This document shows positions 11,725-22,710 of a DNA stretch of 64,000 bases, piece by piece. The position numbers and the translations under genes were made by a program. Source of the DNA: Mycteria americana (lineage: Eukaryota; Chordata; Aves; Ciconiiformes; Ciconiidae); contig NW_027445436.1 in assembly GCF_035582795.1 (NCBI RefSeq), positions 3,656,770 to 3,720,769 on the forward strand, given 5' to 3'. The notes beneath the pieces are model-generated. The model searched no databases. It was given only the letters and a program-made list of their open reading frames with translations, and was not told the origin of the DNA. Within the stretch, counting starts at the first letter, position 1. Each line of letters begins with the position of its first letter.

Positions 11725-13519
11725 ATTCAAGACAATTCATAATGATAGGATTCAGCCAAAGGGAACGTCACTTATAGAAGACAGTATCTTTTTTTTTTTT
11801 CCTTACATAAACTAGATTGTGCTGGACTGAAAATATTTTAAAACAAAAGTGATTTTTTTTTACTCTTAATATGTTAAATCCATGGCATTTCTTAACATAA
11901 AGTGCATACTTACTAAGACAACTTCATGTACAGCCATATTTCCCAACATTTTCCTGTTTTTCAGAGTTCTTCCTGAAATGTTTTGAGCATGATTTTTCAA
12001 AGGTGATGAGAGCCTACTGCCTCTGCTGAGCTTATTTACAACTTCAAGTAGTCATGAAAACCCACTGTGACTTACATTCGATATATAAGAACAAGAATAA
12101 TGAATATGTCTGAAACTTTTGGCAACATCTGAGTGCCACAGATGTTATATCAAATATTGAGAACATCTGAAAGAAATAACCACAATGTACAGACCATCAT
12201 ACATAACTGTAGTATTAAAAAGTGGAAGTATATTCAAAATTTATATTCCTTTCTCTACCTTTTTAACTGAATATGTGTTATAATAAAGTCTTACATACTA
12301 ATAGTTTTGTTTTCCTTTTACTCAGTCCTCTGTTGGATTCATCATAATCCTATATTTAAAGCATCAGTCTGTTGTCATGGAAAGGAGAGCTCACAAATTC
12401 ACTCTTAGAACTTCATGACAGGATCAAATATAATAAGAAAATGGGGCTTGAAAAGAAGGAAGCCACTGTTTAAAAAGCAAAACTTAGGTAACAAATTTAT
12501 TCAAATGAATGTTGACACGTTCCCTATGTAACATTTCTCTGAGATCAGATTTTTCATCTTTTTAGTAGCCTATTTTTACTATTTTTATTTATCTAAGACT
12601 GTTCAATGTCACATGCTGGTTAAAAACTTCTTACTAGCTGTATTCTGTGGTCTGTAAGGCTTGTCAGATACAGCACATCTTGGAGGAAAAAATGCACTTA
12701 TAAAATGCTCAGTGGCACCAATTAAGCTACCTTTCTGTTCCCATTGCAGAATGTAACCAGCTGTTATACTGTCATTAATAGAAAACTAGCAACAAAGGTA
12801 AGAAACAGATTAACAATAACAATTTGAAGAGAGAACAATTTGTGGAAAAAGAAGAGGTTGCTGAAACCTTCCTAATATATTTGTAAAAATCCCATTAAAT
12901 GGCAAAGAAATTTCTCTCAGCTATAGCACTAAGAAGCCTTATGAAAAGGATAAAATTTTAAGAAGATACTCTTTTCCTCAGCATTTCCCTATTGGCTAGT
13001 TTAGATTGTTTGCCACTTACATTGCTTTTTGGATATCCCATTCTTAAGTGTCCACCTTTTCCCATAGCAGGTGTAAGTTCCAAAAGACTATAGAATCTAC
13101 CAGAGGAACTTGGTATCCTAAAAGTTAGGTGTTGAAATGCTCAGTATTATGATACCCAGTTCCCTTTTTGAAGAACTTAAAAGTCAAGTTCTCTTTTGAT
13201 ACCTGAGAAAACTGATGAATGTCAAGGTTGTACAAAATAACAGAGGCCACAGTGCTTACATTAAAGATGCACAATTACCAAGTGTCTTAGAGGACCCCGA
13301 GTTCCTCGTCTCCTAATCATACAGCTAGACCTCATAAAAGATGCAGGTGAAGCATGTTGTAGATCTGTTCCATTCTGTCCACTTTCTCATAGACACAGGG
13401 ACAAATGAGCTATGCCCAGATCTTACCTAAACATGGAGTCAGGAGACAGCTGGAGCATGCAACTAGATCAGGGTAGGTGGAGACTATCTGAAGTCCCATT
13501 GTTTACATATGGCCTGGGA
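11725..13519. other. AT-rich DNA without recognised gene (left arm)
   Basis: Nothing recognised beyond a run of 12 T near 11790. No open frame of note. Confidence 0.6.
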
Positions 13520-13580
13520 GATCATAGAATCATAGAATAGTTTGGGTTGGAAGGGACCTTTAAAGGTCATCTAGATCCAA
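13520..13580 (-). mobile_element. CR1 3' end, very short (left arm)
   Basis: About 60 bp matching only the CR1 terminus. Read on the minus strand it has GATGACCTTTAAAGGTCCC, then CTTCCAACCCAAAC, then two ATTCTATG octamers. This is an extreme 5' truncation. Mirror copy at 50985-51045. Confidence 0.88.
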
Positions 13581-15386
13581 GAAGTAGAAATAGATATCCC
13601 CTTGTCCACTGTTCTATGGTCTGGGTTATTGTGCAAGATAAATTCATAAACCATTTCTTGTTATTCACTTCGTGCAATATTTTGAAAAACCCCTGTATCA
13701 ACAACAGCTGTACATCTAAGACCCCAATCCAATAACCATTGCCATTAATGGGAATGCCCACGCTGACTTTGAAAAGAATTGAATTGAGCCAAGATGTTAA
13801 AAAGAAAAGCTTATTCTGTGAAAAAGTCTTAGCTATGTTATAAAGTTAGGCACTCTAAGATTCCTTATAGCTAACCTATTCCATCTTCATAAGAAGAATG
13901 GGTTTATGCTACCTAAGATTAGATTATTAGTATCTAATTGGAAGCCAGGCATAAACAACTTTTTTCAGTCAGCACTTCGTTAAATTTACAAGAGAAAACT
14001 TGTATTTAAGCTGAATCAAGAAAAATAAATAAATTCTTATCAATGAGAACAAGTAAGGTATTTCCCATAGGATGAACTGAAAATAAATAATTTGAGAGTT
14101 TTAAAATTAGTCTGGAAAAATATTGAAGAATATATTCTGCATTGATGGTAGATGTGACTTAACTGGATTTTTCCAACTGTAGTGTCTGTGATTCATTCTC
14201 TGAAATCAAAGTAAGGAAATGGGCTCAGAAAAATTATTATCTACTCAAAGGAATTGCAACTTTCTTTTCTTCCTACATTTTCCAAAAGTAATTAATAATT
14301 TTTTTTTTTTACTACTATAGCCTAGTTAAAAAATTTCAAAAACCTCTTTGTTGGACTATACAGCTTTTTCACATTACAAATGTGAAATAACACTTAGAGA
14401 AATTTACAACTTTCAAATGTGTATTAAGTTTTCTTTTTATCTGCATGTTTGAACTAAATCAAGTTCCTAGTTAGATATGTATGCAAATTTTGATCTAATG
14501 AAATAACACTATTTCAAGATAGAAATGGGTCTTCTTACCGATATAATTTTTAGTGCTCTACAATAAAATAATAGTAGCAATAAATTGACATTTCAAGAAG
14601 TTATTGATGAGGTCATAAAGTCTTTAATTAGCTAGGAATCAGATGTGATAGCATTTGCGTCAAACTCTGATAGCAACTCAAAGATAATGAAAATAATTTA
14701 TAAGTTAAAGAATCACTTCCAAAAGTGTCATTATAATAGACACATATTTATTAAATAGAACCATAATTCAAAAAGCACTCAAGGAGCAGAGATAGCTAAA
14801 ACACTACCTGACTTTTTCATGTATTAGGGAACAGTAAGTTTTCAACAGTGGCTGAAGGCAGATCCAGAATAAATCACAAAGTCCACATATGCATTTTTAT
14901 ATGTTAGAAAAAGAAAATATGTCATCCAATTATATTCAACTTCACTCTGTAAGTTTTGAGTTGCAACTATAGAGATGCAACTAACATCTAATAAAAGCCA
15001 GACTGTAAATTGCAATACAACCCTCCTACCCCCTCTTAGTAAGAAGCGTGAGAATGACTCCTTAGTCTACATACCAGTAAATCAGATTCTCCTCCAGCAT
15101 CTCCAATCTGCTATATTGTTGGCAAGAGTAAATCCACATACAGCTGAGCCTATGATGTTTCAGACCTCTCTAAGTGGGGAAAGAAAGAACACATGATTTG
15201 TATAGCTGTAGATAAGGACATGAATTCCTTGACATTTACCTAAATGTTGATTCTTTGTTTGTACTCAGACACCGATCTGATCAGCATTATTCCCAAGTAC
15301 ATTACAAATATAAATTAATTTCATACACAATGATTTCTAAGGCAGGAAAGTTTTGTTAAGCAGATGAGCAATTGGGGCAGAGACAA
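13581..15386. other. AT-rich DNA without recognised gene (left arm)
   Basis: Nothing recognised. The frame at 14975-15196 has no family resemblance and no coding context. Confidence 0.6.
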
Positions 15387-16368
15387 ATTACAGAACTGCA
15401 CAAAAGTAGGGCTAAAGGAACTTCAAGGGATGGAGTTATTTATCCCCTCTCCCAGGAAAATAACATCCTGACAGATCCTCGTATAAGCTGTTCTTAAAGA
15501 TTTAAAACAATGGAGACTTCACAGCCTCCACAAGTGATTTAGTCTAGTGCTTCCCCATACTTTCTGTGAGGTTTCCCAAATTTCCAGTCCTGTTTTCTTG
15601 CTGCTGTTTAAGCCTATTATTTCTCATCTTATCCCTCCTGAATACCGACAATAAATAATTACCACAGCAATGTTTTATGTACTTGAAGATTCCTATCTGT
15701 TCTCTTCCTCAGTCTTCTCTTTTTTTATTTAGGTTAATCAACCTCATTTTCTCCCAGTCTTTCCTGTAGGTCCTGCATTTGATGATCTCCTTCTCATGGC
15801 CCTATTCTAGATTCTCTACCATTGGTTGGATTTTGCTTAATGTTTTTCTTCTTGAATGTGATGTCCAAAACTGGAAACGTCCAAAACCTTCATAATGCAG
15901 AAGAATTACTATGTGTATCTTGTAAGCTGTGCTCCTGTTTATACATTCCAATATGCTTTTTTCCAACAGCATGAGCACATTGACCCATGATCAGCTTGCA
16001 ATCCATTATAAGTCACAGGTACTCCCCATGGAGGCCTGTCCTGAGCCAGTTGCAGCTCGTGTTGCGTTTGGGCAATTGAACATTCTTGTCTAAATATAGT
16101 GTTTTGCATTTACTAGTGAACATTATCCCATTTGCTTCTAGATAATTTCTCCAATTTTGCCATCATAATTTTGAATTTTAAACCTGTCTTCCACTTTACA
16201 GACAGTCCCTCTCAGCTTCACATTGTCTGCAAATTTAATAAACACATTATTACATTTTCATATGTTTAATGAAAATATTAAACAGAATGGACCTAAGAAG
16301 AGACTCCTGCAAAATCCCACTTGATTTAGTGTTTGTTTTATAATAAATAACTCCTAACTCTTCACAAG
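15387..16368 (-). mobile_element. Ancient CR1-like LINE, 3' half (left arm)
   Basis: Minus-strand decayed LINE. Read from 16368 downwards it has a degraded match to [19 protein letters not shown] and then FADDTKL (translation about LLRSILFNIFIK, ICRQCEAERDC). C-terminal fragments and a CR1-type 3' end near 15400 follow. Stops and frameshifts are dense, so it is far older than the other CR1s. It is split from its 5' part (16980-17483) by the LTR at 16369-16979. Confidence 0.75.
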
Positions 16369-16979
16369 TGTTGTGGTTTAACCCTGGCCAGCAACTAAGC
16401 ACCACACAGCCGCTCGCTCACTCCCTCCCCCAGTGGGATGGGGGGGAGAATCGGAAGGGTAAAAGTGAAAAAACTCGCGGGTTGAGATAAAGACAGTTTA
16501 ATAATTAAAAAAAATTAAAAACATTTGTAAGAAAAAAACCCAACAAACAAAGAGAGAGGAAAATAAAACCCAAGAAAAACAGGTGATGCAAAAGAAAACA
16601 ATTGCTCACCACCAACCAACCGATGCCCAGCCAGTCCCTGAGCAATGGCAGCCCCTGCCAACCTCCACACACACACACACACACACACACACCCAAGTTT
16701 TACTGCTGAGCACGACATCATATGGTGTGGAATATCCCTTTGGTCAGTTGGGGTCAGCTGTCCTGGCTGTGTCCCCTCCCAACTTCTTGTGCACCCCCAG
16801 CCTACTCGCTGGCAGGGCAGTGTGAGGAGCAGAAAAGGCTTTGACACTGTGTAAGCACTGCTCAGCAATAACTAGAACATCGGTGTGTTATCAACACTGT
16901 TTCCAGCACAAATCCAAAACATAGCCCCATACCAGCTACTATGAAGAAATTTAACTCTATCCCAGCCAAAACCAGTACA
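16369..16979 (-). mobile_element. Solo LTR of an endogenous retrovirus (left arm)
   Basis: An LTR of about 610 bp with no internal viral sequence. On the minus strand it starts TGTACTGGTTTTGGCTGGGA and ends in the family's common 3' end (GGGTTAAACCACAACA). Orientation follows from the ATTAAA poly(A) signal, seen on the plus strand near 16495. It belongs to subfamily II, sharing its middle with the LTR at 40017-40550. It contains (CA)13 at 16667-16692. A clean target duplication is not visible; a possible 5-bp ACAAG repeat would require a non-canonical end. It interrupts an ancient LINE. Confidence 0.9.
16667..16692. repeat. (AC)13 microsatellite
   Basis: Thirteen AC units inside the LTR. The mirror tract at 47879-47898 has ten GT units. 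The 6-bp difference is the only indel found between the arms. It creates spurious open frames that translate the repeat as runs of Thr-His or Val-Cys. Confidence 0.97.
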
Positions 16980-17483
16980 AGGTATCATCATACTACTACT
17001 TTTGCATCCCCATTATGGCAATTTCATCTTGATCAGACTTCCCTAGCATCCATCATGTGAGACATAAAAGCCTTACAGTAGTTAAGATATATAGCAGGAG
17101 TTTCTTTGCTAACTCTCAAGTGTTTACAAATAGTTTGTTTGATTATTTATTCCAGAATTTTCAATAAATCAAACTGATCCATAATTTTTCAGGTTTTCTC
17201 CCCTCCTCTTTTTGAAAGAAGCAAAGAGGCTTCTTCTTTTCCAGAGCATCACCCCAGTTCTCAAGGGGTTCTCAAGTACTCCAGTGTCTGAGATGATAGC
17301 TTGAGATAATTGTTTAAGCAAAAATCTTACAGGACAATTCGTAAGAGTCCAAAGATTAAATTCTTTTTGGTCGATTTGAAAGCATCCAGTTCACTTAATA
17401 TTCTTATTCTATCCTACACAGGTATTGTCTTGGCCACTTACTTGCATTAACTTTTATTAGAAAACACCGATCCAAAAAAAGCA
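16980..17483 (-). mobile_element. Ancient LINE, middle part, cut at arm boundary
   Basis: Continuation, upstream in element sense, of the LINE at 15387-16368. It encodes decayed RT fragments (about GRKPEKLWISLIY, corresponding to the region before the QHGF block). At 17483 similarity to the right-arm copy stops in the middle of the motif that on the right reads FYAFFGLVFSN (CR1 AFFASVFN). The sequence inwards (17484 on) does not resemble the LINE. Confidence 0.72.
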
Positions 17484-19156
17484 GTTTTTCCTGTGGCCAA
17501 GGGATTTGTGCAACACAACACAGGCCTGAAAACTCACTCCAGTTTGGTCGGGGAGTTAGATCACTACCTCCCTGGTGTACAATGGTCTTCCAGTCAGGAT
17601 CACTACACCTGCTAAGGGTGTTTTCCAAGCTGTCTACAATCCTTGAGAGTGAGAGTCTAACACTAAGAATTAGACTCAGTTCTTTCACAAGGCTATAATT
17701 AGCCTGCTAACAGTGCATGCACCGCTTCAAGATACAATAACCATTAAAAAGTCACACAAAGATCTCCTGCATGGAACAAAGATGACTTCTTGTCTTTCTG
17801 CTAATCATTGCTGTGTGACAATCTTTTGACAATATCATCAATAAGGCAGCTCTGAGTAACTAAAAATTTCAAATCTCCCTGGTCCTTGGAAACTTCTGAA
17901 CAAGGTATAGGGAAGCTGGAACTTAGTACACTGTCTGGTGAGCTGTTTTTGCCAAGAGCTGAAAATGGGTGTTCCTGATGACATTGTAAGGTCAGTTTTC
18001 TCCCTTCTGTGCTGTTGGCCATGAGAAATTGCTGATCTACCTGTGTACCTGTGTGTGATCTACCTTCTTTCAATCATGTTCAAGCATAATGTGTGCCATT
18101 CCTTCTTGAACGTTGCAGGGTGCCTATTGCTTTCCCTTCTCCAGTACTTTTATGTGGTGCGCTCCAGATTTCCCACTCATCATTTCTCCTGCTCAAGTCA
18201 CATGTAGAGGGATGCTAGAAGTGATTTTTTTTCTTGTTGTTGTTGTTGCAGGGATATTCATAGCACTTCTTCTGTCTATATACTTAATATACACTTCATA
18301 AAATGGCACATTTTTACATTCTTGAGGACTTTCCAGTGATTTTTCAGTCTAATCTTAAAAATGAATGGTGATACGTGTTTCTACTTTCCACAGTATTGGC
18401 AGCATTACCTCAGAGTTTCAGTAACTGCAGTGTTATTTACATTAATGGCACATGCTCATTAATTAAAAGAACCTTTTTGAAAATACTTCTCATCTTTATT
18501 GTGTTCAAAATATTCAGGTGAAATCAAATATTTACTTCAATCCTGAAGAGTTTTCTGTTCTCTAGATTCTCTTTGAATCTAAGTAGGGTAACGTGCTAGT
18601 TTCCAGTACAGTTTCCACAAATGTTCCCATATGCATGGAAATATTTTGATTAATACTTTGAACTGCAGTCAAATGACCCGCCTCTTTCTTTACTGTATTT
18701 TATTTCTGGCTTAGATCTTTATTAAAATCACAGTAACACGTATTTTATAGAACTTTCACTACTACTCATCTTGAGCAGGAAGCCCTGAAGGACTTGGTTA
18801 GTATTAAACATTTTTGAGTACTGATAACATTAAATATATAAAATGATTGGTGAATATAGTTTTCTCTGACTGCATTGTTATGTACTAAATACCCTATGGA
18901 TATAAAGAATGCAATGCAAGGAAACCAAGGATAATACTAGAAGTCACCATATCTCCAGTTAATTCCAGGGTGTGTATGTATATACATATGCATATGCATA
19001 TGTATAAATTCATTAAAATACGTTTCATATATCATGACCTTAAAAAGTATTTTATTCTTATTTCCATCCAAACTGTATGTTATTTGGAATATTATTTTGT
19101 ACTGTGTGTGGGCTATATTAAAGGTGAGGAATTAAAGCCTTTTCCCTGTGACTGGG
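17484..19156. other. Spacer DNA without recognised gene, upstream of NFIL3
   Basis: First unique sequence inside the left boundary. No LINE, LTR or coding match was recognised. Open frames at 17404-17688 and 17801-18073 (minus) look accidental, and the first crosses the arm boundary. A (TTG)n tract lies near 18235-18250 and an alternating (TA/CA)-rich palindromic stretch near 18973-19008. Confidence 0.55.
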
Positions 19157-19732
19157 TGTCGTGGTTTAACCCCAGCCAGCAACTAAGCACCACCCAGCCG
19201 CTCGCTCACTCCCCCCTGGTGGGATGGGGGAGAGAATTGGAAGAGTAAAAGTGAGAAAACTCGTGGGTTGAGATAAAGACAGTTTAATAAGGAAAGCAAA
19301 AGCCGCACACACAAGCAAAGCAAAACAAGGAATTCATTCACTCCTTCCCATGGGCAGGCAGGTGTTGAGCCATCTCCAGGAAAGCAGGGCTCTATCACGC
19401 GTAACGGGTACTTGGGAAGACAAACGCCATCACTCCGAATGTCCCCCCTTCCTTCTTCTTCCCCAGCTTTATATGCTGAGCATGACGTCATATGATATGG
19501 AATAGCCCTTTGGTCAGTTGGGGTCAGCTGTCCCAGCTGTTTCCCCTCCCAACTTCTTGTGCACCTGGCAGAGCATGGGAAGCTGAAAAGTCCTTGATTT
19601 AGTATAAGTACTACTTAGCAATAACTAAAACATCTCTGTATTATCAACACTGTTTTCAGCACAAATCCAAAGCATAGCCCTATACTAGCTACTATGAAGA
19701 AAATTAACTCTATCCCAGCCAAAACCAGCACA
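19157..19732 (-). mobile_element. Solo LTR, subfamily I
   Basis: A 576-bp LTR. The minus strand begins TGTGCTGGTTTTGGCTGGGA and ends with GTTAAACCACGACA. A TATA-like box and ATTAAA signal occur in the order expected for a minus-strand LTR. It shares its middle (AAGCAAAAGCCGCACAC on the plus strand, then a CTCCTTCCCATGGGCAGG stretch) with the LTRs at 32739 and 20610. Flanking 5-mers CTGGG and CTGAT agree at three of five positions, so the target duplication is decayed or rearranged. No viral genes are attached. Confidence 0.9.
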
Positions 19733-20017
19733 CTGATGAATCCCCTTTCTAGTAATGGTGGGCTCTGTAGTCTATTACCATTATCAAGGCTCTATATTCT
19801 ACATATTAGAAGATTAGGAGTGGAGCGGGGAAAATCAATGTGGGTAAAGGTTATTAGACTTGCACAATGAATAACTCGAGGACATAAATATAAATGAATT
19901 CGTAGATTTATTGTGGAGGGAAGGTATAGATAAGTATGATAAAAGATCAGGGACAGATAAACTGAAAAGTATTCAATGGACTCGTGTAGTTTCTGAATTT
20001 GCCTTCTGTTAGGAAGG
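19733..20017. other. Unrecognised sequence between LTR and CR1
   Basis: About 285 bp without a recognised repeat or gene. Confidence 0.5.
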
Positions 20018-20609
20018 AATCACAGAATCATACAGAATCACAGAATGGTTGAGATTGTTATACACCTCTGGAGGTCTTCTGGTCCAACTCCCCTGCTCAA
20101 GCACGGACACCTAGAGCCAGTTGCACTGGACCACGTCCAGGAGGCTTTTGAATATCTCCAAGGAGGGAGACTCCACAACTTCTCTGGGCAACGTATTCCA
20201 GTACTCAGTCACCCTCACAGTAAAAGAAGTGTTTCTTGATGCTCAGACAAAACAACCTCCTGCATTTCATTTTGTGGCCATTGCCTCATGTTCTGTCAGT
20301 GGACACCACTGAAAAGAGCCTGGCTCCATCATCTTTACACTCTCCCTTCAGGTATTTGTATATGTTGTTAAGATCCCCCCCTGAGCCTTCTCTTCTCTAG
20401 GCTAAACAGCCACAGCTCTCTAAGCCTTTCCTTATAGTAGAAATGCTCTAGTCTGTTAGTGATCTTTGTAGCCCTGTGCTGGACTCTCTCCAGTATGTCC
20501 ATGTCTCTCTTGTACAGGGGAACCCAGAACTGGACACAGGACTCCAGGTGTGGCCTCGCCAGTGCTGAGTAGAGGGGAAGGATCACCTCCCTCGACCTGC
20601 TGGCAACCT
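20018..20609 (-). mobile_element. CR1 3' fragment fused to an LTR
   Basis: Minus-strand CR1. The octamer tail lies at 20018-20046 (ATTCTGTG/ATTCTGTATG units on the minus strand), preceded by the 3' UTR and the ORF2 C-terminus. The minus frame from 20607 reads [40 protein letters not shown] and [17 protein letters not shown]1 similarity ends at about 20606 and LTR similarity starts at 20610, making a chimeric junction that gives a mixed 100-residue frame at 20368-20670. Confidence 0.88.
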
Positions 20610-21032
20610 CGAGTAGGCTGGGGGTACACAAGAAGTTGTGAGGGGACACGGCTGGGACGGCTGACCCCAAGTGACCAAAGGGCTATTCCATACTATATGG
20701 CGTCATGCTCAGTATATAAAGCTGGGGAAGAAGAAGGAAGGGGGGGGACATTCGGAGTGATGGCGTTTGTCTTCCCAAGTAACCGTTACACATGATGGAG
20801 CCCTGCTTTCCTGGAGATGGCTCAACACCTGCCTGCCCATGGGAAGTGGTGAATGAGTTCCTTGTTTTGCTTTGCTTGTGCGCGGCTTTTGCTTTCCCTA
20901 TTAAACTGTCTTTATCTCAATCCACGAGTTTTCTCACTTTTACTCTTCTGATTCTCTCCCCCTTCCCAGTGAGGGGGGAGCGAGCAAGCGGCTGGGTGGT
21001 GCTTAGTTGCTGGCTGGGGTTAAACCATGACA
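20610..21032 (+). mobile_element. Truncated LTR, subfamily I, plus strand
   Basis: The last 423 bp of the LTR, opposite in direction to the other spacer LTRs. It keeps TATATAAA (20713-20720), the ATTAAA poly(A) signal (20900-20905) and the 3' end GGGTTAAACCATGACA. About 150 bp of U3 are missing at the CR1 junction. It points towards the NFIL3 promoter, which starts about 1 kb further on. Any promoter effect is inference. Confidence 0.88.
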
Positions 21033-22079
21033 CTGTCAGCCCAAATACTTTGCTCCAGAGGGCTATCTGCATTGACATATAAATACAAGATGACAGAGTA
21101 ATATAACAGGGCTATCTTAGTGAGGACTGTGCTATTTTGGTAAGAGCGTTTAACAGGATGAAATCAGGAATAATTTCTGTTCTGGAACTAGAATTTAATA
21201 AAGAAAATTTTTTCTGTTGTCTTCAGATATTTTATTTGTGGAAGAAAAAAAGGGAGTGATAAACCTGTGAAGAAAAAAAATGATGAAAACGTCACAAAAT
21301 CAAATGTGTATACATTCAAACACATTATGAAAGAGTTGTATTTCTTGCTGGCCATGTGTAATTTTCTAAAATGGAGGTTAAACAAGGGTCAAACCAACAC
21401 CAGACTCTTCTATTTAGTCTTCCTTTTTTGTAATACTCTGCAAAGAGAAGTATGGTTTGAGGGTTTGGGAGATGTTGAACTGCAGGCAGGCACTCAGTCC
21501 CTATCGAGGAATTACCTTGTTACGGCGAGTAGGATTAGAAACAATGTAAATGGGTTCTCCAAAATATTTCCTCACTTTTGAGCATTTCAGCACTGGGATG
21601 AGAGCAGCAATGAAATTAGTGGAAGAAATATAGTAAAACCCTTCATCCTTGAAGATCAGTAAAAGAAAACACTGGCTGTACTCTCTGATGCATACAGTGT
21701 AAGCTTTGTAGCTCATAGCACAAAATGTCAAGTGGCGTAACAGCAGGAAATACACCCAACAACTGAGCCAGCGTATCTTCAGCAAGCTTTTTCTTTTTTT
21801 CTCTTTCTTTTATTTTTTTTGTTTGCGAGTCAAAGATTAAGTTTAATTAATTGGAGGATTACCCGTATGCCATGGCTAGATGGCAGATATGTGCCTTAGA
21901 AAGACAGTTTTTCAGTCTTGTGCAATTACTTTGAAATGATAATGCTTCTGCCAGATCAGAGGTTTTTATTTTTACACTGATCAGATACAATATAATTACA
22001 CTATATACCAAGTAAACGGTAAGGCTGAGAGAGCTACAGCTCAATTAATTTTCCCTGACAATAAAACCGACAGCACTCA
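21033..22079. other. Unrecognised sequence, immediate NFIL3 5' flank
   Basis: AT-rich, no repeat family recognised. Short frames at 21267-21581 and 21501-21785 have no coding features. Confidence 0.5.
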
Positions 22080-22124
22080 AACCTCTGCATAAATCTCCCT
22101 CGGAACAAGCAAGAAGCCCTCTCC

Positions 22125-22161
22125 ACGCACGCACACACGCACGCACGCACGCACGCACGCA
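22125..22161. repeat. (CGCA)n tetranucleotide repeat
   Basis: ACGC-type repeat of about 37 bp, with one CACA interruption, at the upstream edge of the CpG island. Its complement occurs at 22521-22546. Alternating purine-pyrimidine with CG steps is a Z-DNA-prone composition. Confidence 0.92.
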
Positions 22162-22308
22162 GCCGCGTACCAGCCTGCTGCGGCCCCCGCGGAGCACGGA
22201 GCCTTTCGCGGCCCTGGCCCAGCGGAAGCCCACCGTACACGCCCCACCGCTCCCGCAGAACTTTGGAAAGAACACCCCCTTCCACGCTGCCCCAGCTCGC
22301 CAGGGACG

Positions 22309-22318
22309 ATTACGTAAA
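22309..22318 (+). promoter_or_regulatory. D-box / NFIL3 binding site in NFIL3 promoter
   Basis: ATTACGTAAA matches nine of ten positions of the NFIL3/PAR-bZIP consensus RTTAYGTAAY, with an intact TTACGTAA palindromic core. It lies about 70 bp upstream of the GC boxes and about 110 bp upstream of the CCAAT pair. NFIL3 protein represses through such sites and DBP, TEF and HLF activate through them. Autoregulation and circadian control are therefore plausible but inferred. Confidence 0.75.
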
Positions 22319-22421
22319 TGTCAGCCCCACCCCCCTTCCGCGCGCTGCCCCCCTACTGTACCACACACAGCCCCAGCGGCGCAAGGGGCGGGGTGTCCAG
22401 CCCCGCCCCCCGGCAGCCTCC

Positions 22422-22457
22422 ATTGGCCATCCCCCGAGAGTGCTCGGCGTGTATTGG
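22422..22457 (-). promoter_or_regulatory. Pair of inverted CCAAT boxes
   Basis: ATTGG at 22422-22426 and 22453-22457. The 31-bp spacing, about three helical turns, is typical of cooperating NF-Y sites in CpG-island promoters. Two GC boxes lie directly upstream. Confidence 0.6.
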
Positions 22458-22520
22458 GGTGTTGCTGCTGTCACTTGCAGTTGACTGACAGGCCGGCCGG
22501 CCGGCCGGCCATGAGAGAGA

Positions 22521-22546
22521 GTGCGTGCGTGCGTGCGTGCGTGCGT
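22521..22546. repeat. (GCGT)n tetranucleotide repeat
   Basis: A 26-bp run of GTGC/GCGT units directly after the (GGCC)5 block. It is the reverse complement of the repeat at 22125-22161, so the two bracket the core promoter as an imperfect inverted repeat about 360 bp apart. Confidence 0.92.
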
Positions 22547-22599
22547 AGTTCTGACCTACTAACATACATCCTTTCGTGTTGCCACAGGCTTTCTCACTC

Positions 22600-22710
22600 A
22601 CTCTGGGTTACCCTACGTCCGGACAAGTGAGACATTGTTGTTTGCCCGTCCTTACCCGCCTCGCCTCGGCCAGGTGTGGGGGATGCTCCGCTTACCGCGC
22701 TGCACTGAAG
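22600..22710 (+). other. NFIL3: Candidate NFIL3 non-coding exon 1 end (splice donor)
   Basis: The best splice-donor match in the island is CTGAAG|GTAGGA, with GT at 22711-22712. A second, GCCTGAAG|GTAACA, has GT at 22861-22862. Either would join to the acceptor at 35195-35196 to make a 5' UTR. The exon start is not visible and the left coordinate is nominal. This is inference from gene structure and no transcript was seen. Confidence 0.35.

Larger units (their letters stand above)
1..17483 (+). repeat. Left arm of giant inverted repeat
   Basis: This whole stretch reappears, reverse-complemented, at 47088-64000. Paired features obey p + p' = 64565 from 565 to about 16666, and 64571 beyond a (CA)n tract. 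Bases 1-564 should pair with sequence past the window end. Direct comparison of 17041-17468 with 47103-47530 showed no difference. Three 12-base A/T runs (near 1830, 11790 and 14300) and a 12-G run (714-725) have equal length in both arms. Differences found: (CA)13 versus (CA)10 in an LTR, and one base at 17469. Identity stops at 17483. The arm holds only LINE and LTR copies plus AT-rich DNA. Confidence 0.97.

Noticed and set aside
16515..16868. 117-codon frame with a Cys-Val run, and its 115-codon mirror
   Set aside because: Translation of the LTR and its CA/GT microsatellite; the length difference follows the repeat number.
17404..17688. 94-codon frame crossing the left arm boundary
   Set aside because: It starts in unique DNA and ends in the duplicated LINE. 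No homology was recognised in the first part, so it is accidental.
19183..19491. 102-codon frame on the minus strand
   Set aside because: Lies wholly inside a solo LTR and repeats in related LTR copies; it is not a viral gene.
20368..20670. 100-codon frame looking like a novel fusion protein
   Set aside because: Its N-terminal part is antisense LTR and the rest a CR1 ORF2 C-terminus; a product of the CR1-LTR junction.
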